This document shows, in pieces, positions 10,976 through 22,226 of a stretch of 64,000 bases of DNA (positions are counted from its first letter, which is position 1; each line of letters starts with the position of its first letter). The notes beneath the pieces are model-generated. The model did no database searches and was not told where the DNA came from. It saw only the letters and a program-made list of their open reading frames with translations. The DNA comes from Shinisaurus crocodilurus. Its lineage: Eukaryota; Chordata; Lepidosauria; Squamata; Shinisauridae. Both the position numbers and the translations under genes were made by a program. Location: NCBI GenBank assembly GCA_021292165.1, contig CM037880.1, forward strand, positions 136,588,564 through 136,652,563, read 5' to 3'.

Positions 10976-11661
10976 GTTCTGACTCCCTAACACGTTAGGC
11001 CACTGGAATATGAAAAATCAACTGGAAATTAGATCTCACCACTGCCGCTTTTGAATGCTATACTTTTCCTTTGTATCTAGTAATGTTTAGTGCCAGTGAG
11101 AGGATGCCAAGGTACAATAATAAGTGTTTTGAACTAACAGGCTCTTAATGTCTGCCAGTTTCAAGGTGTGTATGTGTGGTGTAGAGGAGGGGATTACCTT
11201 ATGCTTCATATTGTTTTTAAAGGAGTACCGTACACGTTCAAACAATAGTAAAACTTTTGGTAAAACTTCTATGTACATGATGAGATGGTGACACGTAGGA
11301 AAATTCTTCTAGCTATACAATGTTTCATCACTTAAAAGTGCTCCAGGCTGTGACACTACTCCAAGAGACCAAGTGGTTACAGCAGCCAGGAGTGCCTTTG
11401 TCAGCATTGCCTGGTACACAAACTGTGACATCTCCTAGAAAAAACAGACCTAGCTACCTTCATGCTGCCCTGAAAAGTGTCCAGAAAAGCAGTGGCCTGA
11501 TTGTTAACTTGCGTTTGTCATACTGAGCATATTCCAATACTGTTCCATCTTCACTAATTGCCTATTTGATTCAGGGCCAAATTGAAAACTGTTGCTGCTG
11601 ATCTGAGTCTGGGTTCAGGATATCAGAAAGACTGCCTCCTTCCATACGAACCTGCCTGTGC

Positions 11662-11805
11662 ACTTAGATCGGCCTTCCCCAACCTGTTGCTCTCCAGGTT
11701 GTGTTGGACTACAACTCCCAGCATCCCCTAGCCACCATGGGAATACTGGGAATTGTAGTCCAACACAACCTGGAGGGCAACAGGTTGGGGAAGGTTGACT
11801 TAGCT
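11662..11805. mobile_element. hAT miniature, family B, copy 1, with TSD
   Basis: The element 11670-11797 begins CGGCCTTCCCCAACCTGTTG and ends with its inverted partner. Flanking 8-mers acttagat and acttagct (7/8 identical) are the target duplication, of form nnnTAnnn. The inner ttggactacaactcccagca and its return form the second arm. Confidence 0.85.
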
Positions 11806-12190
11806 CAACATCAGAAGCCCTGCCCTGCATTCCACCACTATCTGAGGTGCAGAAGGCAGGGACTAGACTAGAGACAGGGTCTTTCAACTCATGACACCTC
11901 AACTGTGGAACACCCTCCCACAAAAGGCTCATCTGGCCTCATCACTACTTGTCTTTTAGTGAGCAGTGCAGATATGGCTATTTCAGCAGCCATTTGGGAT
12001 CACATTAATAATATTTTTTAATGTGATCCCACAAAAAATATAAATATTAAATATTTATATTTTTGTGGGCTTTGTTGTTTTTAATTGCAGTTTTATCAAT
12101 ATTATTTTTTGCTTATTTTGTGATTAGGTGCTTTGAGGGTATTCTGACCAAAGAATGGGAAAAATATTTTAAATAAATTAATGAAAGGAA
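11806..12190 (+). mobile_element. LINE-2 3' end fragment, with two hairpins
   Basis: After family B, a broken frame shows the L2 C-terminal signature: cagggtctttcaactcatgacacc then ctgtggaacaccctccc (LWN-T-LP-like). The 3' region ends aaatattttaaataaattaatg. Two successive hairpins interrupt it at 11998-12032 (gggatcacatt / aatgtgatccc) and 12031-12069 (ccacaaaaaatataaat / atttatatttttgtgg). Confidence 0.6.
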
Positions 12191-14086
12191 TAAAATGTTT
12201 TTTATGGATGCAAGAATTGAAAAATACCTCTGCTTCTGTCACTCCTCCGCCTATAATATAAAAGGTTACTGAAAACCTATTAATGCTTTACTATTCACAT
12301 CAAAATTATGCAGGAGGATAAACTGAATGCACATTTCCAACATTTTTAAAGGTACACCAGTACACCCAGTCCCTAATTAAGCAAAAATTGATTTCCGGTA
12401 CCAATATAAAGATCTGACACCTAATTTATGCAACCATTGATCGAGCTCAGGAAAAAAAGCCAATAATAACTGCTTTCTGTCTTGTCATTATTAGGATTTG
12501 CCAAATAGAAATGACAAGTCACAACCGCAGAGAGAGAGAGAAATGAAGTCGTTTGGGTACATTACAAACTGAGTAATAAACAGTCTGTCAAGTTTGCTTC
12601 CAATCCTCTTTCAACAGAGCATTTTTAAAAGGGTGCTCTGCATAGTGTGTGTGCAGAATAAGGTAAACAAAAGCTACTATAACTCCACAGACCACACACT
12701 GAGGGCAACTTATATTGGTCATTGTTGCTTAAATGGTTTTGCGGTAGGGCTGGGGTCTGAATAGTATTCTTCATTTTGGTTTTGATAGGCATTTTTCTCT
12801 GTTCTTTTAGAAGAGGATAATGTTCTCTGCAAAGCAAAATAACTTATACGAAAACAGTAGGGGGGAAAAATATTACGGAACAGTGGAGCCATGTGATTTT
12901 CCCTTGGTTTTGTAATGTCAGCAGATACTCCTCCAGTCCTACCCCTTTTGTTCAATGCTGGTTCACAGATCTTGGAAATAATCCATTTTGACAAACATGG
13001 AGAAACACTCACTTTCTAACATTAACAAGCACCAGTGTCACACAAGTGTTTGCACATTGTGTCATACAATGGAATATGTCTAGGAAGAACCATTTAAACT
13101 GCCACACTCCTTTTTACATCTCTCTCCCTCCCTCTCTTTCTCAGGAAAGGGTGGGGAGGAATAGCCTATTTACAGCAGTGTTGGTTGTCTTATTTGAGTT
13201 GTTGACTGCCAAGAAATGTATTAAAAGCCATCATGTGGTCTCCAACCAGTACTCAAATTATGTACCACATGTGAAGGGGGAGTCTGCCCTAAAATGTGTC
13301 CCCCCCCCCCCGCATCATAATTGTGTGTCATTAATGTGGCAGCTACAGTTACACTTTCTGTTACAAAGACGACTGTGCCATCTGCACAAGGTAGAATATC
13401 AAAGTCTTAACCAGGATCACTCACCTGTTCTGTGGCAAATGTGAAAGCTTGCTCTCTACTTTGTGACATTTTACTTGGTCCTAGTAAAGGCAAAGCCCTA
13501 CTGCTATTTTTGGATTTTATATTTTTTACACTCAGATAATTGGGAGGAGAGGGGCAGAGTTCATCCCTATTTTTATTTCCCCATCTCCCGCATCCATGTT
13601 TAGATACACCATCATGTATGAGAATTACAGGAGCAAAGTATTGTTACATAGCAATTAAAGTAGCAGCTAATACTGCTGCCATTTGGTAAAGTGAAATTGT
13701 GATCACGCACGTAAAGCAGCTTGATATTAGCACAGCTAGCTTTTCTGCTCACTCTGCTCTTGTGCATTTTGAAAGGAGTCAGACACAGAATAGGAGGTGA
13801 AGCTTATCCCATCACTTTATCTCTGTTCCAGGAAAAGCTTTACCTGCTCAATTTCTGTGTATTAGGCTGCTGTTAAAATAAACAAGAGAGCAGGACAATT
13901 AAAAAAAAAAAAAGTCAGCTACCCTACTTGCCATGCAAGATTAAGAATCAGAACACACATTCTATATCTCTGTTCTAAGAGACATTTGAAAGCAAGCAGG
14001 AGTTACTTCTGAGGTTATAGGACTGCAGCTTTATGCTCTTCCTCCCTATCCTATTGCTGGCCTCCTTGAATACTTTGTTTAGTATA
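12191..14086. other. No gene recognised
   Basis: Mostly unique-looking AT-rich sequence. The 132-codon frame at 13046-13444 spans a C-homopolymer and has no recognisable domain, so I treat it as chance. Conservation data would be needed to see enhancers here. Confidence 0.4.
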
Positions 14087-14483
14087 CCCTACAGCAGTGG
14101 TCCCCAACCTTTTCAGACCTATGGGCACATTTAGGAATTTGAAAAACTGCTGTGGGCACCACCAAAAAAGACTCCCACAGAGGATATGGCTAGTCACATA
14201 ACGGTTGCCATTGGGGCCTGGCTAGTCAAATGAGAGCTAAAGAGGGGTGAGGAAGAGATATAGTGAGGCTAGAGGCTGGGAGGGAGGGAGAAATAGCAAG
14301 GCAAAGGAATAGGGGGAAAGAAAGAGCAAAGCTACAGGCTAGAAAGGAAGAGAAAGAAGACTGCCTTAACATTTCCCAAGGCTTTTCTTAAAACATTTTT
14401 TTTAAGGGGGCAGGAAGGGGAGAGCTTTGTGGGTGCCATTGGATGACCGCCCGGGCACTGGATTGGGAACTCCTGCCCTAAAG
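14087..14483. mobile_element. Non-autonomous hAT, 381 bp, with TSD
   Basis: The element 14095-14475 starts CAGTGGTCCCCAACCTTTTC and ends GATTGGGAACTCCTG. Flanking 8-mers ccctacag and ccctaaag (7/8) form the target duplication of nnnTAnnn type. The interior is purine-rich and non-coding. A paired tgtgggcacc / gtgggtgcca supports subterminal inverted repeats. Confidence 0.85.
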
Positions 14484-15866
14484 CAACCCTATGGGGTGCC
14501 AAGACCTAAAGTTCATTCTCACTTGGCCAGTCCCTATGTGATATAGTATATATATTCACTGCCAGAAGAATCTCAGACTTCTGGAAGAGACCAAATACAG
14601 CATGTGCAAAATGTTCCTTTTGATGACAGACAATTCATGATTTCAGAAGCACTAATGTATTTATTTTTACAGATAGTCATGTAAAATAAAGGAAAAGAGG
14701 ATTAGTAAGAACTCTTCAGAATATCTGCCAAAGTGTAATGAAAAGAGCTCCGTTTATTGTTCCTCGGAGTCCAACCACAATACGTTTTTAAGAAGAAAGA
14801 AATTCCTCTGCTCCTAGTGTTAAATACTTAATGACATTTTAAAAGTTTACACAGAGGAGGAAATTTGTGAAAATCAGTCCTATGACTTTTACTCAGAACA
14901 GCATCAAAGAATGCCTTCTACAAGAGAAAAACATTTCAGCTGAGTAATTTCAGAAAGAAAGTACAGCACAGTCACCTCATACATTCAACCCTACCCACTC
15001 TAGATTTTTCAGTAACTCCTCTACAGTAGTTGCTCTCCCACTTCTGCCAGTTACTATGCATTCTTTCTCAATCTATGATAAAGCCATGTGGCAATGGAGG
15101 AATATGAAAGCCATCTTTGTCGGCTTTTGCTTCAACTAGTTTCATGTGTAACTGGGGGTCAAGTGACTGGAGCCTACTACCAAAACAACTCAGTTAGAAA
15201 TAAGAACTTGCAAAGCTTTCAGAAATTAAAAAAAGAACAGAGAAGGTCTATCAAGAACCAAGCAACGTTAGGGTGTTTCCTATTCTGAAAGCAGACTTTA
15301 CCAGCTATATTTTGATGTCACATTATAATCAGTAACCGCAGAGTAAAAAAAACCCAAAAAAACATGGGGAAAATAGGGGTTTTCCTTGTAGAGGAGAAGA
15401 CACCATATGGCCTGAATTCTCAAACCAATAAAGGAGGCGGCAATGATTAATGGTAGATTAGGGAGGACAAAACAATCCCCAACTTTTGAGAAAGTCTTTT
15501 GCCACCCAGAGATTTTCCTTTGGAGGCCTTAAAGCACATCATGCTAGAGGCCTTCAACTCTTATTCATTCACCTGTAACAAGAATATGCTATACTAGCTG
15601 GTTTCACTACTCTATCAAGAACCAAGCAACGTTAGGGTTGCTACTGGGCAAGATAAGAAAATTGATTGCTAGTACTTATTTCTAACTGATGTTTTTCATA
15701 GCAAAGCTTTGACTGCTTGAACTCACATCAACAGCACAAGGAACTAGTTACAGAAAAAGCTAAAAGAGGGGGAGACTCAAATCATTTGTTTCCCAACTTG
15801 AGAAGGGTTGCCATGACAAACCAGGTAAATCACTGATCTACAGAATCTAAACCAAAATCTTTTCAG
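14484..15866. other. No gene recognised; contains repeat patchwork
   Basis: Unique-looking sequence apart from the short direct and inverted repeats at 15190-15705. The 66-codon frame at 15088 lacks recognisable features. Confidence 0.4.
15190..15710. repeat. Patchwork of short direct and inverted repeats
   Basis: A 28 bp exact direct repeat (tctatcaagaaccaagcaac plus gttagggt) lies at 15248-15275 and 15611-15638. An 18 bp inverted pair (cagttagaaataagaact and agtacttatttctaactg, one mismatch) lies near 15190 and 15673. gcaaagcttt also recurs directly near 15210 and 15703. This is not a known element structure; it may mark template switching. Confidence 0.85.
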
Positions 15867-16281
15867 GGCACAATCCTATGGAGATGTTCGTCCGCCTCTG
15901 AATTCAGAGGCTGATGATAATCCAATGCAGAGTGGGAGGAGCAGTGGAGGCGATCTTCACCTGCCCACTCCTCCTGCTCTGCATTTTCGCTAGACAGTTG
16001 TCTACCTGCAGCACTTCAGAAGGGGAGGGAAGGAGGCTGCAGAGGACACAGAATATGTCATACCCTGGTCTCTGCAGTCTCCTTCCCTCCCCACCCACCA
16101 GAACGCCCCCTTTACCCCTTCTCTGAAGTTGCTTTCCCAACCTCAGAGGCAGCCGGTGCAGTTTTTTCCACGGCAGCTGCGGGGAGGGGGTGTCGAAACA
16201 AGGATTCCCCATTCTGAGGTTGGAGCTGGGAATCGGAAGTATCCTATGGCTCCCCAGATACTGTCGGGGGGGCATAGGATC
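15867..16281. mobile_element. Foldback element, family O
   Basis: The ends gggcacaatcctatggag (15867) and ggggggcataggatcac (about 16265-16281) are inverted. A nested palindrome lies inside: ggagggaaggaggctgcaga and tctgcagtctccttccctcc at about 16023-16099. The opposite-strand ORFs of 146 and 70 codons come from this GC-rich palindrome and are not genes. Confidence 0.6.
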
Positions 16282-17883
16282 ACTCTCCAAATTGATTTTT
16301 AAATATGACATAAGGGCAACTGAATACATATTTATATGAAACACTAAGTGACATTTAAAAAGTATGTTTACCCACTAACTTCAGAAAACACAATATAATA
16401 TCAACATTAGGGATGCCCAACTAACTGTCCTTTACTTTTAGCAATTAACCAACGAATCATCTGACCAAAATAAATATTGTGGTATTTCAGCAGTTCTGCA
16501 GAGTTCCTAGCCAAAATAGTGATTTCTCCTGACTAATGAAATCATGTCTCCTTTGAAGAGGAGTAGAAGCCAAGCAACAATTCCATCTCAACTGAAACTC
16601 ATTTTACAGACGAACACTCCTACTAAATTCCAAAGAACTACTGCACACCCAACTTGTTTTTCCAACACTGCCCCACATCAAGCAGAAACTGAAAATGAGG
16701 ACACTGGGACAGTGTGGGGTTTTTTTGGGGGGGTGCTGCTGCTGATACATGAAAAGAATTGACAGAAGTCCCACTCAGCAAGTGCTTGGACACATCTAAT
16801 TGTGCGCTGGATCCTGGCCATTTTTATTTTTTTTTACAATCCAAACATTAATTTAAGGTTTCAAATCTATCTGAGATTCATTCAGATGACCTAAACCCAG
16901 TTCCGAACAGCAGGCTGTTGTGGTACTTTCCATCACCTGAAAGGTGGCCTGTCCTAAACAGAAGATTTATGAGTCGGTAGAAAGAAGGAACTCTTCACCC
17001 TAAGCCCTTCTGTACAGAGCTGGACAGGAAGCATTTAGCAATGCCACCACATCCTGAGTGCAGAGACCCTTAAAATCAGGACAAACCTTTGTAAACGGAA
17101 TACTTTGGACACATCAACATTTGCACAAGGAGCACTAAATATCCAAGGTTAGGAAAACCTGAGGGAGACATTTCCAAAAGGGCATAAGAGTGGTTACACA
17201 ATTCGCTCATCCCACCAGGGACTACTTTTGTTTGTTACATTTGACCTTTTGACCCTTGACTCATTCTGAAGCTTTAAAAAACAAGCAGAACAAATAACCA
17301 CTTTACTCTGCACTGACCTTATCAAATGGCTATTAATGTTTGCAAAGCAGGAGAAGAACAACTTTGCTTCCTTGGCCCTGGGACGCTCAATAAACTTGAG
17401 CTCTCCTTTAAAAAAAATGCAGTCTAGACCTCATCATTTTTAGATGATGAGGGAACTGGTTCACACAACTTAGGCTCAACATTAGAAGAGTGCTTTTAAT
17501 TCTACAAAAAATATGAAAAACACAAATGTTGCCCAACTTTTTGATATTTGGAGGTGGGGGAAGATGAATTCAAGACCTGGATCATTATAATCATTTAAAC
17601 TTAGAATTGGCAATTTCAAAATTCTTTGTTGCTCCAGAGGGCTGAAAGGAAATGGAGCTACCGGAGTTTCTGCCATATTATTTTTCTGGGAATGTGTACA
17701 CCCTTCTTGTGGTTTTTAAACCAGGAAAAGCTACTTTCAACACAGGGTATTTGTTATGTATATAACAAATATGTATATAACAAATGTATATAACAAATAA
17801 CACAGGGTATTATGTTATGTATATGTTATGTTATGCACGCATGTAGGAGACCAGAGACTGCACTTACTCCCTTCAACTACTGA
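16282..17883. other. No gene recognised
   Basis: AT-rich, no exon seen. 17748-17840 holds a local array of tatgtatataacaaat units with flanking ttatgttatg units, able to fold. Nothing else is recognised. Confidence 0.4.
17748..17840. repeat. Degenerate AT-rich tandem repeat
   Basis: Three or four units built on gtatataacaaat, with two interspersed copies of the phrase acacagggtatt, then gttatgtatatgttatgtta. It looks like a local slippage product. Confidence 0.85.
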
Positions 17884-18080
17884 AGAATCATAGACTCACG
17901 GAGCTGGAAGAGCTCCGGGCCTTGTATGATATCTAGTCCCAACCCCTGCTCCATGTAGAAAATCCAGAGCTAGAGCATCCCAAAACAGATGGCTGTCCAG
18001 CCTCCACTTCAAGACGTCCAGAGGTAAAGACCACAGCCACCCCAATAATTAGCCCCACTGTCAAACTGCTTTATTTTATC
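17884..18080 (-). mobile_element. CR1 3' end fragment
   Basis: agaatcatagactcacggag starts the reversed CR1 terminal octamer region (gattctatg type), followed by reversed CR1 3' sequence (gtcccaacccctgctccatg, gatggctgtccagcctccac). It parallels 42507-42680 in the better CR1 copy but is more diverged and lacks a usable frame. Confidence 0.75.
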
Positions 18081-18545
18081 TCTAAAATGGGCATTGACGA
18101 TTCAGCTAGAACTCGTGCCCTTTGATCTAAACACTCTGTCCCCTAATCTTAGGTTTGTATCGGTGGCTATGAGGCATAGGCATGCAAGCACATTGTGAGA
18201 TGCACTTTAAACACAGTAGTGAAAGGTAGAATGTAGCACAAGGATGTTGAACCTCAGGTCTGTGGGCAAAATCCAGCCTGCCTGGGGGCCAAATCTGGCC
18301 CTTTGCGGCTTCCCAGAGGCCTACACCCCCTTTCCCACAGCTGCCGATCATTCGGTGTTTTTCTGGCTTCTGTACATTTCTCCCCCATTCATAAAGGGTG
18401 GAATGCCTCTCCCAAGACTTATTTACTGGCAGTAAGAGCTTTAAGCTAAAAATATGCTGGGAATTTATTAGCGGGGACTGGCCGACGTGAACATATTATG
18501 CCAGTGCTTTCTCATCTGCACTGGCTGCCAGTCTGTTTCCAGGCA

Positions 18546-18958
18546 GGGCCGGTGCAAGGCAGTTTGGTGCCCTAGGCAAGATCAGATATTTAGCGCCCCC
18601 CCTTCCCACTTGAGCCCTCCCTCCCTCCAGCCATTACGAAATAAAAGTCAATTGGCAAAACCTAAAAAATTTATTAACATAAACATTGACAAACATATAT
18701 AAAAAACATGTTGATGTAGTACCGATTTGCTATATAGAAAAATTCCTAGTGAAGTGTGACAGAAACTACATTTAATGTTTAAAACTTCATTTTCCTTGCC
18801 TTTTTCTTGGCAAACTGGCAAACCATTTCTTTAATGTCTAAAGAAGATGCTAACTCAGATTCAATTGAAATGGTTGCCAAGCCAACCAGTCTTTCTTGGC
18901 ACATTGTTGAACGCAGATAATTTTTTATTAATTTTAATTTGGAAAAACTTCTTTCTCG
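18546..18958 (-). mobile_element. 3' part of a coding hAT transposon
   Basis: The terminus CAGGGCCGGTGCAAGG at 18546 is a hAT-like end similar to the 2 kb element at 19300. The minus-strand transposase tail runs towards it. The 5' part is lost, the break coinciding with a 5S-SINE/CR1 fragment at 18957. No second terminus or target duplication can be paired. Confidence 0.7.
18779..18958 (-). pseudogene. hAT transposase C-terminal remnant
   Basis: The minus strand encodes about 59 residues before the stop at 18779-18781. They start RERSFSKLKLIKNYLRSTM and continue ERLVGLATISIESELAS. This ERSFSKLK...LRSTM...RL..LA..SIE pattern is the C-terminal dimerisation region of hAT transposases and of domesticated ZMYM/ZBED-like relatives. 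Such enzymes cut and paste DNA in the nucleus. Here everything upstream, including the BED zinc finger and the DDE catalytic core, is missing, so no active enzyme can come from this locus. The open frame suggests limited decay. Confidence 0.82.
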
Positions 18959-19026
18959 AGTCCAACCCCCTGCTCAATGCAGGAAACTAGAGGTCTCCCA
19001 TCCAAGTAATAACCAGGCTTGACACA
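18957..19026 (-). mobile_element. 5S-derived SINE fragment
   Basis: Reads, reversed, ctcaatgcaggaaactagag, gtctcccatccaagtaataaccaggcttgac: the box C/intermediate region joined to the CR1-type tail, as in 33540-33610. It abuts the broken transposase exactly. Confidence 0.75.
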
Positions 19027-19483
19027 TACGATATAGCAAGCTGTAAATAATTATCTGGAAAGAGGAGAAGATGTCCTCAGGACCTGTGTGCATAGCTCAA
19101 GTTGTACCTCACTCAAAAGGAGCAAGCATATCCACAAAGTGGGCAAAAGAAAGGCAAATTCACCTCGTACTTGGCTAATATGGGATGGGTCAAGTCAAGT
19201 GGCTGTCCCTTGAGACTACTTTTGCCTCTGCCCATCCTGTCTGGAACAAAAAGGACAGCCCATTTCTCACTGTGCTCATGATACTTGTTTTGTTCTTTCC
19301 AGGGCCGGATTAAGATAGGGGCTATTGGAGCTGCAGCTCCAGGCCCCTACCATAAAATAGGCCCACAGCCGGCCCGGCAGCGCGCCCACTCGCCCAAGCC
19401 GCGCCGCCACCTGCTGGCTGCTGCCGCTGCCGCGCTGCCGCACTTGCCCTTGCATCGAGACGCCAGGCAGCGGCTCCTAGTAA

Positions 19484-19995
19484 GGTGACCCTTACTAGGC
19501 CAATCAAAGTCGTGAAAAGACGAGCCCTTTCTGCAGCTGCAGGGGCGGCTGCAGAAGGTTTTTTTCTTTTCTTTTTTCAGAGCGGAGCAGCATTTGAAAA
19601 ATTATTTTTATTTTAAAATCTCTCCTGGGGTTGTGCGTCTTTCCTTTGCAGAGCAGCCGAAGTCGCAGCCAGGGCTTTCCATGCCGCGGGAGGAGACGGG
19701 TCAGGTGACGGTTACTGGGCCAATCACAGTCGTGCGCCCTTTCTGCAGCAGCAGTGGGTCGCCTTTGTGAAAGGCCTGCTGGCGAGGAGAGCCCAGCTCT
19801 GGACCCGACCGCGAGGAACAGCGGTGGCGGCTGCAGAAGGTTTTTTTCTTTTCTTTTTTCAGAGCGGAGCAGCGTTTTAAAAATTATTTTTATTTTATTT
19901 TTTGAAGAGAAGGCTGCAAGAGCGAGCAAGCACCGTCTTTTCTCCCCACCCCCCACTGAGGAGCCCGCCAGGCAAGGACTCGCGTTCACGGGTGG
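19484..19995. repeat. Two-unit internal duplication in the family M hAT
   Basis: Unit 1 (from about 19484: gtgacccttactaggccaat, cagagcggagcagcatttga) is repeated from about 19705 (gtgacggttactgggccaat, cagagcggagcagcgtttta). Shared order is ggccaatca..gtcgtg, ccctttctgcagc, ggctgcagaaggtttttttc. CCAAT-type and GC-rich motifs occur in both units, resembling a duplicated promoter-like segment. Confidence 0.85.
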
Positions 19996-20179
19996 TGGGA
20001 TGGGGGGTGCTTTGGCGGTGGGGCTGCCGTGGGGCAGCTTGGAGGTGGCGTGATCTAAGCTGTGGTGGCTTGTGCGACTCAACTAGGATTTCGCTGACCC
20101 GAAGTGGGCCCGCGTGGCCTCCGGGCCTCTTTCTGCTCATCCCAGAGCTTAGAGGCGGGGTCGTTTCTTATGTTTTCTG

Positions 20180-20300
20180 TGCAAGATGTGGGAGTTGTGG
20201 GTCATTTTTGAATTTCTTGGAGCAAGATGTGATGGTTGTGGGCCGTGTTTTTTAAAAACAGAATCTGAGCAAGACGTGGTGTGGTGTTTGTGGGGCAGTA
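20180..20300. repeat. Degenerate gcaagatgtgg repeats
   Basis: Three loose units read gcaagatgtgggagttgtgg, gcaagatgtgatggttgtgg and gcaagacgtggtgtggtgtt, spaced about 40-47 bp. They lie inside the family M hAT. Confidence 0.7.
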
Positions 20301-20726
20301 GCATTTCCTCTGAGTAAAATATTTGCAGGGTGCTTGGGGACTTTAATCATACGCCTTTCCCAAGCCCACTGCAGTATCCTGCTCAGGAGACAGGCTGGGG
20401 CCCATCGAGGTTGGTGCTGGTTGCTGCAGCACCTTTTCTTCCTTATTTTTTAAAAAAATATTTTATACTCTGCGAGCACCTGTATGGGCAGGTGCACGGT
20501 TATAGATGCTCATCTTTTTATTTTTTAAAGACTTATTTCAAACTAATTATTTACTAAATTTATTTTAGAGTATTGTTATCCCGCTCCTCAGTCAAATAGA
20601 CTCCTGGCGGGGCTTACATATGATCAGTAAAGGAAGACAGTCCCTGCCTGCAGGCTTACAGTCTAAAAAGACACAGCACACAAGGAAAAAGGAATAGGGA
20701 GGGATGAGGGATGAAAAATAACAATG

Positions 20727-20850
20727 CAATCCTGTGCATCTTTAGCCAGAAGTAGTAAGTCCTTCGAGTCTCAGCATCTGCCAGCTGGCCATGCTGGCTG
20801 AGGTATTCTGGGAGTTGTAGGCCTTATTTCTGTCTAAACCTGCATAGGAC
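20727..20850. mobile_element. Foldback miniature, family J, copy 1, nested
   Basis: Starts gcaatcctgtgcatctttag, turns at the ctggccatgctggc centre and returns as ggagttgtaggccttatttctgtctaaacctgcatagga. The same plan occurs at 37256-37370 and 62700-63416. It lies inside the family M hAT and so is younger than it. Confidence 0.7.
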
Positions 20851-20930
20851 CTTTTTCTCCTTGGGGGCTAATGAGCATGAACATGTTTTTTTCAGGTGCA
20901 ATTTTGACTAGGGAAAAGACTTGGATTAAT

Positions 20931-20938
<8 letters not shown>

Positions 20939-20966
<28 letters not shown>

Positions 20967-20990
20967 ACACACACACACACACACACACAC
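20939..20990. repeat. (CT)n(CA)n microsatellite
   Basis: A CT run followed by a CA run with an interruption tttctc. Confidence 0.95.
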
Positions 20991-21370
20991 TTCCCCCATC
21001 AAATTTATGGAGGAGAAGGATATCAATGGCTACTAGTCCTGATGGCTCTATGCTATCCAGTATCGGAGGCAGTATGCCTATGTACACCAGTTGCTGGTGT
21101 GAAGGCTAAATGCAGGTTGCTTGTTGCTAGTTGAAAGCAATATTTGGAGTTTGTGAATGACCTTAACTTTGTTGACTGTGTAACTTCTTTGCTGACTGTT
21201 CTTCTTTGCTGACTAAAATATTTAATTTGTTTTAATATAAAATTGCGTCTTCATTTTATTTATTTCCATAAAAAGGCCCACCAAAATCCTCAGCACCAGG
21301 CCCATAATGCTCTTAATCCGGCCCTGGTTCTTTCAAGTACAAAGAAAATAAACATTTAAAAATAGCATAT

Positions 21371-21618
21371 GTGGCGTAGCCAGTGTGGCGTAGTGGTGAG
21401 AGTCTTGGACTGGGACTTGGGAGATCCAGGTTCCAGTCCCCGCTGGGCCATGAAACTCCCTGGGTGACTTTGGGCCAGTCACTGACTCTCAGCCTAACCT
21501 ACCTCACAGGGTTGTTGTGAGGATAAAACAGAGAGGAGGAGGATTATTATGTAAGCCACCTTGGGTTCCTTGGAGGAAGAAAGGTGGGGTATAAATATAA
21601 TAAATAAATAAATAAATA
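21371..21618 (+). mobile_element. MIR-type SINE, copy 2
   Basis: A clean copy: gtggcgtagtggtgagagtc head, B-box-like ggttccagtcc, CORE gtgactttgggccagtcact and acctcacagggttgttgtga, tail cttgggttccttggagg, ggtggggtataaatataata and AAAT units. The first 13 bp of the head (gtggcgtagccag) look partly duplicated. No GGA expansion has occurred here, so it gives the ancestral tail for copy 1. Confidence 0.9.
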
Positions 21619-21937
21619 TGAAGGGGGAGGTAGACACACAAAATGTATGGCAATGGGGACAACGGAAAAAAGCCAAACTGATTTTCAAATAGAAAAAAGA
21701 GCATAAAACCAAACCCTTTTTTTGTGCTAATGCAGATTCAACACAGGACTCATTTTTAATACAGCAGAAGTTGAAGGAGTAGAGAATTTGCTCCTACAAA
21801 CACTGTGCTGCAGGCTAAATACAGCTAAGTTTCTTCTGGTACTGCACACAGTTTCTTCTGGAACTACCGGTATATAGAAAGTTCACATTTAGAAAGCTCC
21901 TCCAACTTTGGTGCGAAACAGAAAGAAATCCCTTTGT

Positions 21938-22081
21938 CAGCCTCCCCCAACCTGGTGCTCCCCAGATGGGTTGGGCTGCAACTTCCATCATTCCCAACCA
22001 GCATCACCATGCTGGCTGAGAATGATGGGAACCGCAGTCCAACCCATCTGACCATCTGAAGGACTAGGTTAGGGAAGGCTG
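21938..22081. mobile_element. hAT miniature, family B, copy 2
   Basis: Starts CAGCCTCCCCCAACCTGGTG and ends GGTTAGGGAAGGCTG with the internal pair ttgggctgcaacttccatca / tgatgggaaccgcagtccaa. No convincing target duplication remains. Confidence 0.8.
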
Positions 22082-22226
22082 CTGTAAGTACACACACGAC
22101 CAAACTGCTGGTGGTAGAGCGCTCTCATCTAGCATCCTACCAAGCAGCCAGGAGGGTTTGACCACCCTTCAGGTGCCAATGTGTGGCCAGATGGCTGTCC
22201 ATAGGAGCTTGCTTGCATTCTTACAG

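Larger units (their letters stand above)
19292..21334. mobile_element. Non-autonomous hAT of 2027 bp with perfect TSD, family M
   Basis: The element 19300-21326 has ends CAGGGCCGGATTAAGA and its inverted return TCTTAATCCGGCCCTG, flanked by the perfect 8 bp duplication gttctttc (19292-19299, 21327-21334). The left half (about 19370-20130) is GC/CpG-rich and internally duplicated; the right half is AT-rich and holds degenerate gcaagatgtgg repeats, a family J miniature and a CT/CA run. No transposase frame exists. The 192-codon minus ORF (19504-20082) is driven by the duplication and shows no domain. The ends resemble the coding hAT remnant at 18546, a possible source of transposase. Confidence 0.9.

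Noticed and set aside
13046..13444. 132-codon plus ORF
   Set aside because: Crosses a C-homopolymer, no domain, no splice sites, AT-rich context.
15904..16344. 146-codon minus ORF
   Set aside because: Overlaps a foldback element with a nested palindrome; no motif.
19504..20082. 192-codon minus-strand ORF
   Set aside because: It lies inside the family M hAT and is produced by a GC-rich internal duplication (RSEKRKEKNLLQPP occurs twice). No domain or splice support.
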